DNA from: Mariprofundaceae bacterium
Lineage (GTDB): Bacteria; Pseudomonadota; Zetaproteobacteria; Mariprofundales; Mariprofundaceae
Reading direction: 5' to 3'
NCBI GenBank assembly: GCA_030950825.1
Contig: JAUZQT010000160.1
Coordinates: forward strand, 1 to 27,273
Length of the DNA: 27,273 nucleotides
In this document: piece after piece, positions 1-7,588 of the stretch
Layout: every line of letters begins with the position of its first letter
Numbering within the stretch: the first letter of the stretch is position 1
Program-made: the position numbers and the translations under genes
Notes under the pieces: generated by a model
What the model saw: only the letters and a program-made list of their open reading frames with translations
Database searches by the model: none
What the model was told of the DNA's origin: nothing

Positions 1-373
1 GATGTTCCATGTGGGTAATCAACACTTCATCACCAGTAGCAATGTTCGCGCCGCCCCACGATGAGGCGACTAAATTGATGCTTTCGGTCGTACCACGCGT
101 AAAAACAACTTCTTTGGTTGATTTGGCATTGAAAAAATCACGAATCGTTTCACGTGCTGCCTCATAATCAGCCGTCGCGCGCTCAGACAACGCATGTACA
201 CCACGATGAATATTCGCATTATCTTTTTCATAATACTGACGCACAGCATCAATCACACACTGTGGTTTTTGCGTGGTTGCCGCATTATCCAAATACACCA
301 AAGGTTTACCGTAAAGTTCTTGATGCAGTATTGGAAAGTCACTGCGAATGTTCTCAATATTCATGGTATTCAT
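1..373 (-). CDS. sufS: SufS cysteine desulfurase, 3' part beyond window
   Basis: This is the N-terminal part (about 124 residues) of a SufS-type (class II) cysteine desulfurase, the PLP enzyme that takes sulfur from cysteine for iron-sulfur cluster assembly. Visible family signatures are the early VYLDNAATTQKP stretch, NIHRGVHALSERAT and VVFTRGTTESINLVA. The PLP lysine and the active-site cysteine would lie beyond the window edge. I chose the ATG at 373 because it overlaps the sufD stop in an ATGA junction; a second in-frame ATG at 364 is the alternative. It is the last visible gene of the regulator-sufB-sufC-sufD-sufS operon. No sufE or sufA is visible, so its sulfur acceptor would have to be encoded beyond position 1 or elsewhere. 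Confidence 0.93.
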   Translation of the reverse strand, partial: MNTMNIENIRSDFPILHQELYGKPLVYLDNAATTQKPQCVIDAVRQYYEKDNANIHRGVHALSERATADYEAARETIRDFFNAKSTKEVVFTRGTTESINLVASSWGGANIATGDEVLITHMEH

Positions 374-1629
374 CCAAGTAAACCATCAAGTTCTGCGCCA
401 TGTGGTAGCTTGGCAAAAGCAATACCCTCGATATAAGCGCGCACCTGCTGATTGCTCATGCTGGTTAGCACTTCATCAGCAAACGCAAAGGTTAGTAATT
501 CTTGTGCCGCAACCGCTGAAATACCGCGTGAACGCAAGTAAAACAATTGTTGTTCATCAAGCTGCCCCACCGTTGCGCCATGCGCACATTTCACATCATC
601 GTTGTAAATTTCCAATTCAGGCTTGGTATCAATTTCGGCATGTTTGGAAAGCAATAAATTGCCATTGGATTGGGCTGAGTCTGTTTTTACAGCGCCTTTG
701 TGCACCACAACCTTGCCATTAAAGACTGCGCGGGAGCGCCCATCAAGCACAGTGCGGTAATTTTCACGGCTGGTACAGTGCGGCGCAATATGATCAATAC
801 GGGTATGATGATCCACATGCTGCCGACCACCCAACACAAATAAACCATTCAATGCACACGTTGCACCCTGCTCTGCCAATGCAACCACGACATCCACACG
901 GCTTAATGCACAGCCCAGTTCAACAGCGTGCAAGGTATACGAAGAATCTTGCAGTTGCTTGACTTCGACGCGCGCAATATGCGTTTGTTGATTTGATTCC
1001 TGTTGTATGCGTATATGCTGCAAACGCGCACCTTGTTTTAAAATAACATTGCTACTCAAGCTGCTTAATGCTTTTTCTTCACTCACCCCAACATAATGCT
1101 CAATCACCTCAGCTTCTGCCTGCTTGCCCATTAATATCGCATGACGAATAAAATTGGTTTGAGTGCTGATATGTTGAATATACAAAGGTTTTTCCAAAAC
1201 TGTGTTATTTGCCACACACAGCAATACACCATCACTGGCTTTGGCAGAATTAAGCGCCAATAAGCCATTAAATAAAGGCTCATCCCCACGAACTTCAAAT
1301 AAACGCTGAATATCATCGGGTGCCTGCCCACCCATATCATTCAAGAATGCAGCCAAAGACAAAACAGTCACATCTTCAGGAAGGTTCGAGTGCGCATCAT
1401 CAAACACACCATCCACCAACACTGCTTTATAAGCATCCAAATCGGCAATAGCGGTGCTGTTGATGATCGAAGCATGATTATCTATCGGTGCTGTGCTGCT
1501 TGAATCAATGGATAATACATGTTGGATGCGCGAAATATCGGTATACTTCCAATCCTCATGGCGCGTGCTGGGCAGCCCAGTCTCTTTAAAAAGATCAAAT
1601 GCTCGCCTACGAATAGCTGCAACGCTCAT
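370..1629 (-). CDS. sufD: SufD, Fe-S cluster scaffold subunit
   Basis: SufD (419 aa) forms the cytoplasmic SufBC2D scaffold complex on which iron-sulfur clusters are built. The N terminus has the family helix followed by TRHEDWKYTDI. The C-terminal core contains VKCAHGATVGQLDEQQLFYL, which holds the conserved Cys/His pair equivalent to C358/H360 of E. coli SufD. The length matches the family (about 420 aa). Both ends use 4-nt ATGA overlaps, with the sufC stop at the start and the sufS start at the stop, so translation is probably coupled. No irregularity was seen. Confidence 0.96.
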   Translation of the reverse strand: MSVAAIRRRAFDLFKETGLPSTRHEDWKYTDISRIQHVLSIDSSSTAPIDNHASIINSTAIADLDAYKAVLVDGVFDDAHSNLPEDVTVLSLAAFLNDMGGQAPDDIQRLFEVRGDEPLFNGLLALNSAKASDGVLLCVANNTVLEKPLYIQHISTQTNFIRHAILMGKQAEAEVIEHYVGVSEEKALSSLSSNVILKQGARLQHIRIQQESNQQTHIARVEVKQLQDSSYTLHAVELGCALSRVDVVVALAEQGATCALNGLFVLGGRQHVDHHTRIDHIAPHCTSRENYRTVLDGRSRAVFNGKVVVHKGAVKTDSAQSNGNLLLSKHAEIDTKPELEIYNDDVKCAHGATVGQLDEQQLFYLRSRGISAVAAQELLTFAFADEVLTSMSNQQVRAYIEGIAFAKLPHGAELDGLLG

Positions 1630-2393
1630 ACGCTTTTCTCGCTGCCCAAAGCCTCAGCTTTCACCCAATCATAACCACGCTCTTCAAGCTCTAAAGCCAG
1701 AGACTTATCGCCAGTTTTTAAGATTTTACCATTTGCCAACACATGCACAAAATCAGGTTCGATATAATCCAATAGGCGCTGATAATGGGTGACCATCATG
1801 ATGGCACGATCTTCGCCGCGTAATTTATTCACGCCCTTGGCAACAACACGCAAGGCATCAATATCCAAGCCTGAATCGGTTTCATCTAGCAAGGCTAAAG
1901 AGGGTTCGAGCACAGCCATTTGGAAAATTTCATTGCGTTTTTTCTCGCCGCCAGAAAAGCCTTCATTCACCGAACGACTTAAAAAAGAGGGATCAAGCTC
2001 GACCAGTTTAGCTTTTTCTTTCACAATTTTCATGAAATCAATGGCATCCAATGCATCCAAATCTTGTTGTTTGCGTTTGGCATTCACACCAGCTTTAAGC
2101 AGGTACGTATTATTGACACCTGGAATTTCAACGGGATATTGAAAGGCAAGAAACACACCAGCCCAAGCCCGCTCTTCTGGCAACATAGCCAATAAATCTT
2201 TGTTTTTATAGGTCACTGATCCAGAGGTGATTTCATAACCACCACGACCAGCAATCACATTGGCAAGGGTTGATTTTCCAGCACCATTGGGCCCCATAAT
2301 GGCATGCACTTCACCAGCAAGAATCGTGAGGTTTAGGCCCTTGAGAATTTCTTTGCCTACGACAGAAACATGCAAATCTTTAATCACTAACAT
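1626..2393 (-). CDS. sufC: SufC, Fe-S assembly ATPase
   Basis: SufC (255 aa) is the ABC-type ATPase of the SufBC2D complex; it is soluble and not a transporter. Seen directly: Walker A GPNGAGKST at residues 34-42, Q-loop FLAFQYP at 81-87, ABC signature FSGGEKKR at 146-153, Walker B LALLDE at 166-171 and H-loop His at 203. The signature FSGGEKKRNEI and the following DETDSGLDIDAL are typical of SufC rather than of transport ATPases. The start is supported by a GAAGGTG Shine-Dalgarno-like sequence just upstream. It overlaps sufD by ATGA and is separated from sufB by an 80-nt spacer, the only real gap inside the operon. Confidence 0.97.
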   Translation of the reverse strand: MLVIKDLHVSVVGKEILKGLNLTILAGEVHAIMGPNGAGKSTLANVIAGRGGYEITSGSVTYKNKDLLAMLPEERAWAGVFLAFQYPVEIPGVNNTYLLKAGVNAKRKQQDLDALDAIDFMKIVKEKAKLVELDPSFLSRSVNEGFSGGEKKRNEIFQMAVLEPSLALLDETDSGLDIDALRVVAKGVNKLRGEDRAIMMVTHYQRLLDYIEPDFVHVLANGKILKTGDKSLALELEERGYDWVKAEALGSEKSV

Positions 2394-2452
2394 CTTATCA
2401 CCTTCATCTGAACTGCGAAGAGTGCAGAGAACACATGTTTTTGTGATCTTCT

Positions 2453-2475
2453 ATTGCTTCGCAATGATTTTTTTT
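2453..2475 (+). terminator. Weak terminator-like hairpin on the antisense strand
   Basis: In the sufB-sufC spacer, ATTGC (2453-2457), a 3-nt loop and GCAAT (2461-2465) form a short stem followed by T8 (2468-2475) when read on the plus strand, antisense to the operon. The stem is only 5 bp. On the operon's own strand there is no T-tract after the stem, so it should not stop suf transcription. It could limit antisense transcripts, but chance is a fair alternative. Confidence 0.25.
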
Positions 2476-3931
2476 ATCCAACGGAGCCTTCAAGGGAGAT
2501 TTCAATCAAGCGGTTGGCTTCAACAGCAAACTCCATCGGCAGTACATCAAACACATCTTTACAAAAGCCATTAACAATCATATTCACGGCATCTTCTTCC
2601 GATAGACCGCGCTGCTGGCAATAAAATAATTGATCTTCACCAATTTTTGAGGTGGTTGCTTCGTGCTCTAAACTTGCCGTTGAATTTTTAACTTCGACAT
2701 ATGGGAAAGTGTGCGCAGCACACGCATCGCCCAACAACAGCGAGTCACATTGTGTGTAATTACGAGCATTTTCAGCCGTTTTAGCCATACGCACCAAGCC
2801 ACGGTAGGATTGTTGCGCGCGACCCGCTGAAATCCCTTTAGAAATAATCGTGCTCTTGGTATTTTTACCAAGGTGAATCATTTTTGTGCCTGTATCAGCT
2901 TGTTGACAATGGGTAGTGACAGCCACCGAATAAAATTTACCCACGGAATCATCGCCCTTTAAGATGCAACTTGGATATTTCCATGTGATGGCTGAACCTG
3001 TCTCTACTTGGGTCCATGATACTTTGGAGCGGGCGCCGCGACATTCCGCGCGTTTGGTGACGAAATTGTAAATACCACCCACACCATTTTCATCACCTGG
3101 ATACCAATTTTGAACGGTGGCATATTTTATTTCGGCATCATCAAGCAGCACCAACTCCACCACTGCCGCATGCAATTGATTCTCATCCCTCATCGGTGCT
3201 GTACAGCCTTCAAGGTACGAAACATAGGCTCCCTCATCGGCAATAATCAAGGTGCGTTCAAATTGCCCTGTATTCAAAGCATTGATGCGGAAATAGGTTG
3301 ATAACTCCATAGGGCAACGCACACCTTTAGGAATATAGACAAAGGAACCATCGGTAAATACAGCACAATTCAATGCCGCAAAAAAATTATCCTGTTGAGG
3401 AACGACCGTGCCCAAATACTTTTTAACCAATTCAGGATGCTCACGAATGGCTTCTGAAATAGGGCAAAAGATCACCCCTGCCTCAGTCAGTTTACTTTTA
3501 AACGTGGTTGCAACCGATACTGAATCAAACACCGCATCCACAGCAATATTGGTGACACCCGCCAAAAACTCCTGCTCTCGCAAAGGAATTCCCAGTTTTT
3601 CATAGGTCTCTAAAAGCTTGGGATCCACCTCATCCAGACTTCCAGGGCCGTCACCTTTGGATTTGGGGGCAGAATAATAAGAAATAGATTGATAGTCTGT
3701 AGGCGTATAGTCCACAGCTGCCCAAGTTGGTTCTTCCATGGTTAGCCAGTGTCGATAAGCTGCTAAACGCCAATCTAGCATCCAATCAGGTTCTCCTTTG
3801 ATCGAAGAAATATGGCGAATGGTATCTTCGTTCAAGCCTGGCGGCAGGGTCTCTGATTCGATATCGGTGACAAAGCCTGCCTCGTATTCTTGCCCTGCTA
3901 GCTGCTTTTGAATTTGTTCATTTGTTGCCAT
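2474..3931 (-). CDS. sufB: SufB, Fe-S cluster scaffold subunit
   Basis: SufB (485 aa) is the cluster-assembling subunit of SufBC2D and accepts sulfur from the SufS/SufE pathway. The C-terminal half is nearly canonical: NYTQCDSLLLGDACAAHTFP, then SLEHEATTSKIGEDQLFYC and MIVNGFCKDVFDVLP. The CDSLLLG cysteine corresponds to the conserved functional Cys405 of E. coli SufB. The length fits the family (about 480-495 aa). The start overlaps the stop of the Rrf2 regulator by one base (TAATG), so the regulator and scaffold are co-transcribed and probably translationally coupled. Confidence 0.97.
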   Translation of the reverse strand: MATNEQIQKQLAGQEYEAGFVTDIESETLPPGLNEDTIRHISSIKGEPDWMLDWRLAAYRHWLTMEEPTWAAVDYTPTDYQSISYYSAPKSKGDGPGSLDEVDPKLLETYEKLGIPLREQEFLAGVTNIAVDAVFDSVSVATTFKSKLTEAGVIFCPISEAIREHPELVKKYLGTVVPQQDNFFAALNCAVFTDGSFVYIPKGVRCPMELSTYFRINALNTGQFERTLIIADEGAYVSYLEGCTAPMRDENQLHAAVVELVLLDDAEIKYATVQNWYPGDENGVGGIYNFVTKRAECRGARSKVSWTQVETGSAITWKYPSCILKGDDSVGKFYSVAVTTHCQQADTGTKMIHLGKNTKSTIISKGISAGRAQQSYRGLVRMAKTAENARNYTQCDSLLLGDACAAHTFPYVEVKNSTASLEHEATTSKIGEDQLFYCQQRGLSEEDAVNMIVNGFCKDVFDVLPMEFAVEANRLIEISLEGSVG

Positions 3932-4443
3932 TATACTGCCTCTCTTTCTACAGGCTTGGCAATGGGCTTGATTTGAATGGGCTCGGTTTGAATGGGCATC
4001 GTCTTCTTCATTACAAACACGGGTGTAAACGCTTCGCTTGTCATATCTTCTAGGGTAATGCCTTCAAGCGCATGGTGGATGGCCGCATTGATCCGTTTCC
4101 AATGGTTGCTTGTCGAGCAAAAAGGCATTTGCTCACACTCATTTTTTTCAAGGTTACACTCAGTTAAGGCAATACTACCTTCAAGACAGTGAATAATTTC
4201 ACGCAGTGTGATGTTTGAGGCAGGCCGCACCAAGCAATAGCCACCATGCGCTCCACGCTCAGAGTTTAGTAAACCAGCATGTAATAATGTTTGTAAAATC
4301 TTGCTAACAGTTGGCGCGGGAACCCTCGTTGCCAAAGCAAGACTACTAGAAGTCAGGCGAGCGGAAGCGTCTTCAGCAGCGCGCTTTGCAAGCTTTGTCA
4401 TCAAAAGAATCCCGTAATCTGTCACCCGTGTTAATCGAAGCAT
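3931..4443 (-). CDS. Rrf2/IscR-type regulator of the SUF operon
   Basis: This is a winged-helix Rrf2 transcription factor of the type placed first in SUF operons, a probable iron-sulfur sensor that represses or tunes the genes behind it. The helix-turn-helix spans roughly residues 30-65 (LATRVPAPTVSKILQ) and is followed by the Rrf2 hallmark RGAHGGYCLVRP. Three cysteines, spaced C-X6-C-X5-C around residues 96, 103 and 109, match the [2Fe-2S] ligand cluster of IscR. I start it at the ATG at 4443, which has AAGGA 8 nt upstream; an in-frame GTG two codons earlier (4449) is less likely. The tail after about residue 145 is a Pro/Ile/Lys-rich extension without recognisable domain. Gammaproteobacterial SUF regulators are the closest match. 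Confidence 0.92.
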   Translation of the reverse strand: MLRLTRVTDYGILLMTKLAKRAAEDASARLTSSSLALATRVPAPTVSKILQTLLHAGLLNSERGAHGGYCLVRPASNITLREIIHCLEGSIALTECNLEKNECEQMPFCSTSNHWKRINAAIHHALEGITLEDMTSEAFTPVFVMKKTMPIQTEPIQIKPIAKPVEREAV

Positions 4444-4469
4444 TCGCACGTTCCTTATCCAAAAAATAA

Positions 4470-4500
4470 GTTAATGTGGAGTATTATAATCTGGATTAAC
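4470..4500. promoter_or_regulatory. Candidate operator: inverted repeat over the suf promoter
   Basis: GTTAAT (4470-4475) and ATTAAC (4495-4500) form a perfect 6-bp inverted repeat with 19 bp between them. The pair brackets the -10 box of the suf promoter, a position where a bound dimer would block RNA polymerase. It is not an obvious match to the E. coli IscR type 1 or type 2 site. Assignment to the adjacent Rrf2 protein is inference from position only. Confidence 0.4.
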
Positions 4501-4510
4501 ATGACTTCAA
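4483..4510 (-). promoter_or_regulatory. Sigma-70-type promoter of the suf operon
   Basis: On the minus strand, TTGAAG (4510-4505) is followed after 16 nt by a perfect TATAAT (4488-4483). Transcription would begin around 4476 and leave a leader of roughly 33 nt before the regulator's ATG at 4443, including its AAGGA ribosome site. Confidence 0.7.
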
Positions 4511-4564
4511 CCCTTCCTCTATCAAGGGTTTAGTTCAAGGGCTTCCCAGGAGGCTTGCGCTGGC

Positions 4565-5221
4565 TTATTTTGCCAGCATCTCTTCAACACTCGAAAACAG
4601 CTCATTCGCACGCTTGCGTGCAAGTTTTTTATTTGTCCAATGGCCATTTTGATACGTTTGCGCCATTGTGCGAATTTCCAAGCGCGTTTTAACGGCTGTT
4701 TCTAGGCTTTCGCGTAATACACGCGCGACATAGCGATAGCGAATCGCTTGCGGCCCGCCGCCGCCAAAAGCATTTAATAAGGTGTTTACATTTGGATTAT
4801 TGGCATCGGTACGAATCCAATCGGTGGTAATAGTGCCGCTGGCTGAGTCAATACTTTGTACAGGCAAGTTTAACGCCCCCATGCCGTCAATCACTGCTGA
4901 AAAAACCGAGCCTGTCGAGGCATCATAAAGCCTAGCATCAAGTGCGACCTTCTTTCCCTTCAGCGTAGCTTGGTAGCGTTTGGGTATTTTTTTATGAACA
5001 GCTATGCCACCAGCATCGGGCACTTCAATCGTACCCCGTAAGCTTGGCGGAATATCCAGAGCAGGCCGGCTCTCTGATTGAACAACGGCTGCCTGCGAGG
5101 GTGTCTTTCCAGCCCCTTCGTCCACACTCCAAAGCATCTTGGAGCCTCCAGACATACAGCCCGTTAATAATACAACTACAGCAATTGGAAAAACTCTGGG
5201 AAAATAAGCAATAAACGTCAT
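4565..5221 (-). CDS. BamC-like outer-membrane lipoprotein
   Basis: This is a 218-residue lipoprotein. The first 21 residues form a signal peptide ending in the lipobox LLTGC, with C22 as the acylated cysteine. Next comes a low-complexity linker containing LDIPPSL, which resembles the DLxxPP segment of BamC that contacts BamD. A single alpha/beta domain follows, with a helix and DASGTITTDW-type strand resembling a BamC helix-grip domain. BamC is an accessory lipoprotein of the BAM complex that inserts outer-membrane proteins. E. coli BamC is about 344 aa with two grip domains, so this would be a one-domain version. It is not next to dapA, the usual partner. Another small lipoprotein family remains possible. 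The stop codon lies in the loop of a GCTGGC/GCCAGC hairpin (4559-4577) that has no T-tract. Confidence 0.6.
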   Translation of the reverse strand: MTFIAYFPRVFPIAVVVLLTGCMSGGSKMLWSVDEGAGKTPSQAAVVQSESRPALDIPPSLRGTIEVPDAGGIAVHKKIPKRYQATLKGKKVALDARLYDASTGSVFSAVIDGMGALNLPVQSIDSASGTITTDWIRTDANNPNVNTLLNAFGGGGPQAIRYRYVARVLRESLETAVKTRLEIRTMAQTYQNGHWTNKKLARKRANELFSSVEEMLAK

Positions 5222-5354
5222 GGGGCGGGATTCAAGCGGACATAAGGCATAAGGTCAAAGGTATTCTGCAGGCAGCGTCATCCTTTATGCCTCATTGTAT
5301 AAAATACCCGCTGCTAAGCTCCTTCAGAAAAAACATAAAAGATTCGCTCGAAGA

Positions 5355-5382
5355 TTGGAAAAAAACGACTTTTGTCTATACT
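5355..5382 (+). promoter_or_regulatory. Promoter of dnaQ, probably giving a leaderless mRNA
   Basis: TTGGAA (5355-5360), a 16-nt spacer and TATACT (5377-5382) form a good sigma-70-type promoter. The -10 hexamer ends 6 nt before the ATG at 5389, so initiation at the usual distance would place the first RNA base on or next to that ATG. There is no purine-rich ribosome site upstream of either candidate ATG (5383 or 5389). Confidence 0.55.
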
Positions 5383-5388
5383 ATGCCC

Positions 5389-6135
5389 ATGCGCTTAATC
5401 ATGTTAGATACAGAAACAACGGGCCTGTCCCCCCAAAGTGGCGACCGCATGGTAGAAATTGGCGCTATTGAAGTAAGTCAGCGGCACATTCAACGAGAAC
5501 GGAAATTTCACCGATATATTAACCCTGGACGCCCAATCCCTGATACGGTTGTGCGTATCCACGGCATTGATGATGCCAAGGTTAAAGACAAACCCAGCTT
5601 TGCAGATATTGCGCCTGACTTCCTTAAATTTATTGAAGGTGCAACCTTGGTCATCCACAATGCCCCCTTTGACCTAGCCTTTATTATGCATGAGCTTGCC
5701 AAGGCTGGGCTGCCAAATATCGGTGATGTGCCTGTGGTTGATACACTATTAATGGCACGAAAACGATTCCCTCACCAGCGAAATACCCTTGATGCCTTGT
5801 GCGACCGCCATGGCATTGAACGCGGCCATCGAATCCTGCATGGGGCATTATTGGATGCCGAACTGCTGGCTGAAATGTATTTGGCCATGACGGGAGGCAA
5901 TCAGTTTTCACTCGGCGTTGATGTGGAAAGCACATTGGCATCAAGTATTATACACTTGCCTGAAACAGCTCAAAACCTGCGAGATAAAAAACCTGCCCTA
6001 CCGCAACGCAAGGCGTTAAACATACATAGCAAAGATGAAGAGGCACACAAAATGATGATGCAACGCATTGATAAAGAGAGCAAAGGCCATGCAATTTGGC
6101 TACAGCATGATAATAACAGGAGCCCACAACCATGA
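5389..6135 (+). CDS. dnaQ: DNA polymerase III epsilon subunit (proofreading exonuclease)
   Basis: This is the 3'-5' proofreading exonuclease of the replicative polymerase, a DEDDh enzyme. Taking M1 at 5389, the metal-binding and catalytic residues are D7 and E9 (DTETTG), D95 (HNAPFD), H151 and D156 (HGALLDAE). KRFPHQRNTLDALC and LAEMYLAMTGG are typical of DnaQ. The product is 248 aa against 243 in E. coli, and ends with a short alpha-binding tail (HAIWLQ). The open frame runs back to 5287, but those 32 extra residues are absent from the family and the promoter would lie inside them. I therefore start at 5389; 5383 is the alternative. Its stop overlaps the following phosphatase gene (ATGA). 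Confidence 0.95.
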   Translation: MRLIMLDTETTGLSPQSGDRMVEIGAIEVSQRHIQRERKFHRYINPGRPIPDTVVRIHGIDDAKVKDKPSFADIAPDFLKFIEGATLVIHNAPFDLAFIMHELAKAGLPNIGDVPVVDTLLMARKRFPHQRNTLDALCDRHGIERGHRILHGALLDAELLAEMYLAMTGGNQFSLGVDVESTLASSIIHLPETAQNLRDKKPALPQRKALNIHSKDEEAHKMMMQRIDKESKGHAIWLQHDNNRSPQP

Positions 6136-6590
6136 TGCTACCGTCTCCGATCATGATGGTTTGCGCAGGTAATATGTGCCGCAGCCCTTTTGCCGAATAT
6201 TATATGCGCATGAAACTAGAGCAGGCGGGCGTAGCTGGTGCGTGTTTCAGCAGAGGCCTGCTTGCCATGCCTGGCCGCAAGGCTCCAGATCTCGCCAAGC
6301 AAATTGCAAGAGAGTTTGGCGTTGAAATGCAAACCCATATCTCACAAACCATGCTCGCACCCGATGTTGATCGGGCGGCACTTATTATGGTTATGGAGCC
6401 AGCACAACGTCAACACTTGAGTAAAATGCGGCCTGCCAGCATAGGTAAAGTTTTTCTTTTATCCCAGCCTTTAGGAGGCGCAGCCATTGCCGACCCAATG
6501 GGCAGTGATGCTGATTTTTTTCGTAAGGTCTATCAGGAAATAAGCCATGCCATTGACGCTTGGGGCGAACGCTTTGGCATACCCCAATGA
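6132..6590 (+). CDS. Low-molecular-weight protein tyrosine phosphatase
   Basis: This is a 152-aa cytoplasmic phosphotyrosine phosphatase of the Wzb/Etp/PtpA fold. The P-loop CAGNMCRS gives the nucleophile C11 and phosphate-binding R17, and the general acid is D121 in IADPMG. The usual DPY motif is DPM here, so the tyrosine is missing. The start overlaps the dnaQ stop by ATGA and has AGGAG 9 nt upstream. No tyrosine kinase or capsule export gene is nearby; instead it sits between dnaQ and zapD, where coaE is often found in other gammaproteobacteria. Its substrate cannot be inferred from context. Confidence 0.9.
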   Translation: MMLPSPIMMVCAGNMCRSPFAEYYMRMKLEQAGVAGACFSRGLLAMPGRKAPDLAKQIAREFGVEMQTHISQTMLAPDVDRAALIMVMEPAQRQHLSKMRPASIGKVFLLSQPLGGAAIADPMGSDADFFRKVYQEISHAIDAWGERFGIPQ

Positions 6591-6609
6591 ATGTAGACGT
6601 GCATCCTTT

Positions 6610-7383
6610 ATGAACGCACTTATTCGTTTTTATTTTGCGTTAACGCCTCGCTTACAGGCCTTTATCATATTGCGTGATGGGCTGCAGTGCCTTGAATATG
6701 CACGCCAAGCAGATCACCCTTACCATTGGTTGCAAGCAGCAAGCGATGTGCAAACATCCTTGCTTGGAGGCCATGGTCGCAAGCTCGTCATTCCTGAGCT
6801 GATCGCTTTGCTGAAATCTATACGCGAGCACCTACACGAACTCGCAGAAAAGCATCCTGATTTTAGCGACAAAATCACTTCAGCCTGTGATACAATCATT
6901 CAGTATGAGGACGATATTCGTCAATGCATATTACCAGCATTAAATTTTTTAAGTGAGGATGGGCTGATAAAAGCTTGGGGAAATGCCAATCAAAAACAAG
7001 ATTTTCTAGCGCATAAACTTAATTTTCCGCAGGTATTACCTATATTCTGGCAGTCTTTAAAGTTGCAAGAGACACTCGCTGAATCATTGCAGGAGCTACA
7101 CAGCATTGTTATGCACATTGATCATATGCTGAATGATTTTGTGCAGTGGGAGAGCAAGACTGCCGAAGAAGGTCACGCACAAATTACGCCTTCCCGTGAT
7201 CAGACCTATGGATTGTTAATCATCGGGCTAGATACCAAGTGGGTTGAGCGTGGTATTGTTCCTGACTTTTCAGGCAACCGCCTAGCCATTCGTATGCGGT
7301 TTCAGGCTTGGAAGGTCGGCGAAGCACAAAGTACTGTGCATGACGATATTCCTTATCAGATCATGCTGGTACCAATCGTATGA
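6610..7383 (+). CDS. zapD: ZapD-like cell division protein
   Basis: ZapD binds and bundles FtsZ protofilaments at the division ring. This product (257 aa from the ATG at 6610; E. coli 247 aa) has the family opening in divergent form (FYFALTPRLQAFIILRDGL), an all-helical middle, and the conserved C-terminal strand region with VPDFSGNRLAIRMRF, which aligns with the ISxNKxxxxIRF motif of ZapD. Sequence identity looks low, but the immediate ATGA overlap with yacG, its usual partner gene, is strong support. The frame opens earlier at 6547 inside the phosphatase gene; I prefer 6610 because the family N terminus begins there. Confidence 0.85.
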   Translation: MNALIRFYFALTPRLQAFIILRDGLQCLEYARQADHPYHWLQAASDVQTSLLGGHGRKLVIPELIALLKSIREHLHELAEKHPDFSDKITSACDTIIQYEDDIRQCILPALNFLSEDGLIKAWGNANQKQDFLAHKLNFPQVLPIFWQSLKLQETLAESLQELHSIVMHIDHMLNDFVQWESKTAEEGHAQITPSRDQTYGLLIIGLDTKWVERGIVPDFSGNRLAIRMRFQAWKVGEAQSTVHDDIPYQIMLVPIV

Positions 7384-7577
7384 CGCGCCCATTGAAAAAA
7401 ACATGCTTCACCTGTCCGACTTGCAAGGCTGAACTAGAACGGAGCAATAAATCTTTTCCTTTCTGCAGCGAGCGTTGCCAAATTATTGATCTAGGCTGCT
7501 GGGCAGACGGCAGCTATAGCATAGCAGGAGATCCTGTCCCCTCATCAGAAAGTGATGAAGGCTACAGTACCCATTGA
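7380..7577 (+). CDS. yacG: YacG, zinc-binding DNA gyrase inhibitor
   Basis: This 65-aa zinc protein binds GyrB and inhibits gyrase in E. coli. The zinc knuckle is C12-X2-C15 and C29-X3-C33 in the family context FPFCSERCQIIDLGCWADG. An acidic tail (SSESDEG) follows, as in E. coli YacG. It overlaps the zapD stop by ATGA. Confidence 0.95.
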   Translation: MTRPLKKTCFTCPTCKAELERSNKSFPFCSERCQIIDLGCWADGSYSIAGDPVPSSESDEGYSTH

Positions 7578-7588
7578 AGGTACACTCT

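Noticed and set aside
4509..4530. AACCCTT/AAGGGTT hairpin between the BamC-like gene and the suf promoter
   Set aside because: It is a perfect 7-bp stem, but no T-tract follows on either strand, so I do not call it a terminator.
4559..4577. GCTGGC/GCCAGC hairpin at the BamC-like stop codon
   Set aside because: The stem is good, but there is no T-tract after it on the minus strand; mentioned only with the gene.
5287..5388. N-terminal extension of dnaQ
   Set aside because: The extra residues are not found in the family, contain the promoter elements and have no ribosome site.
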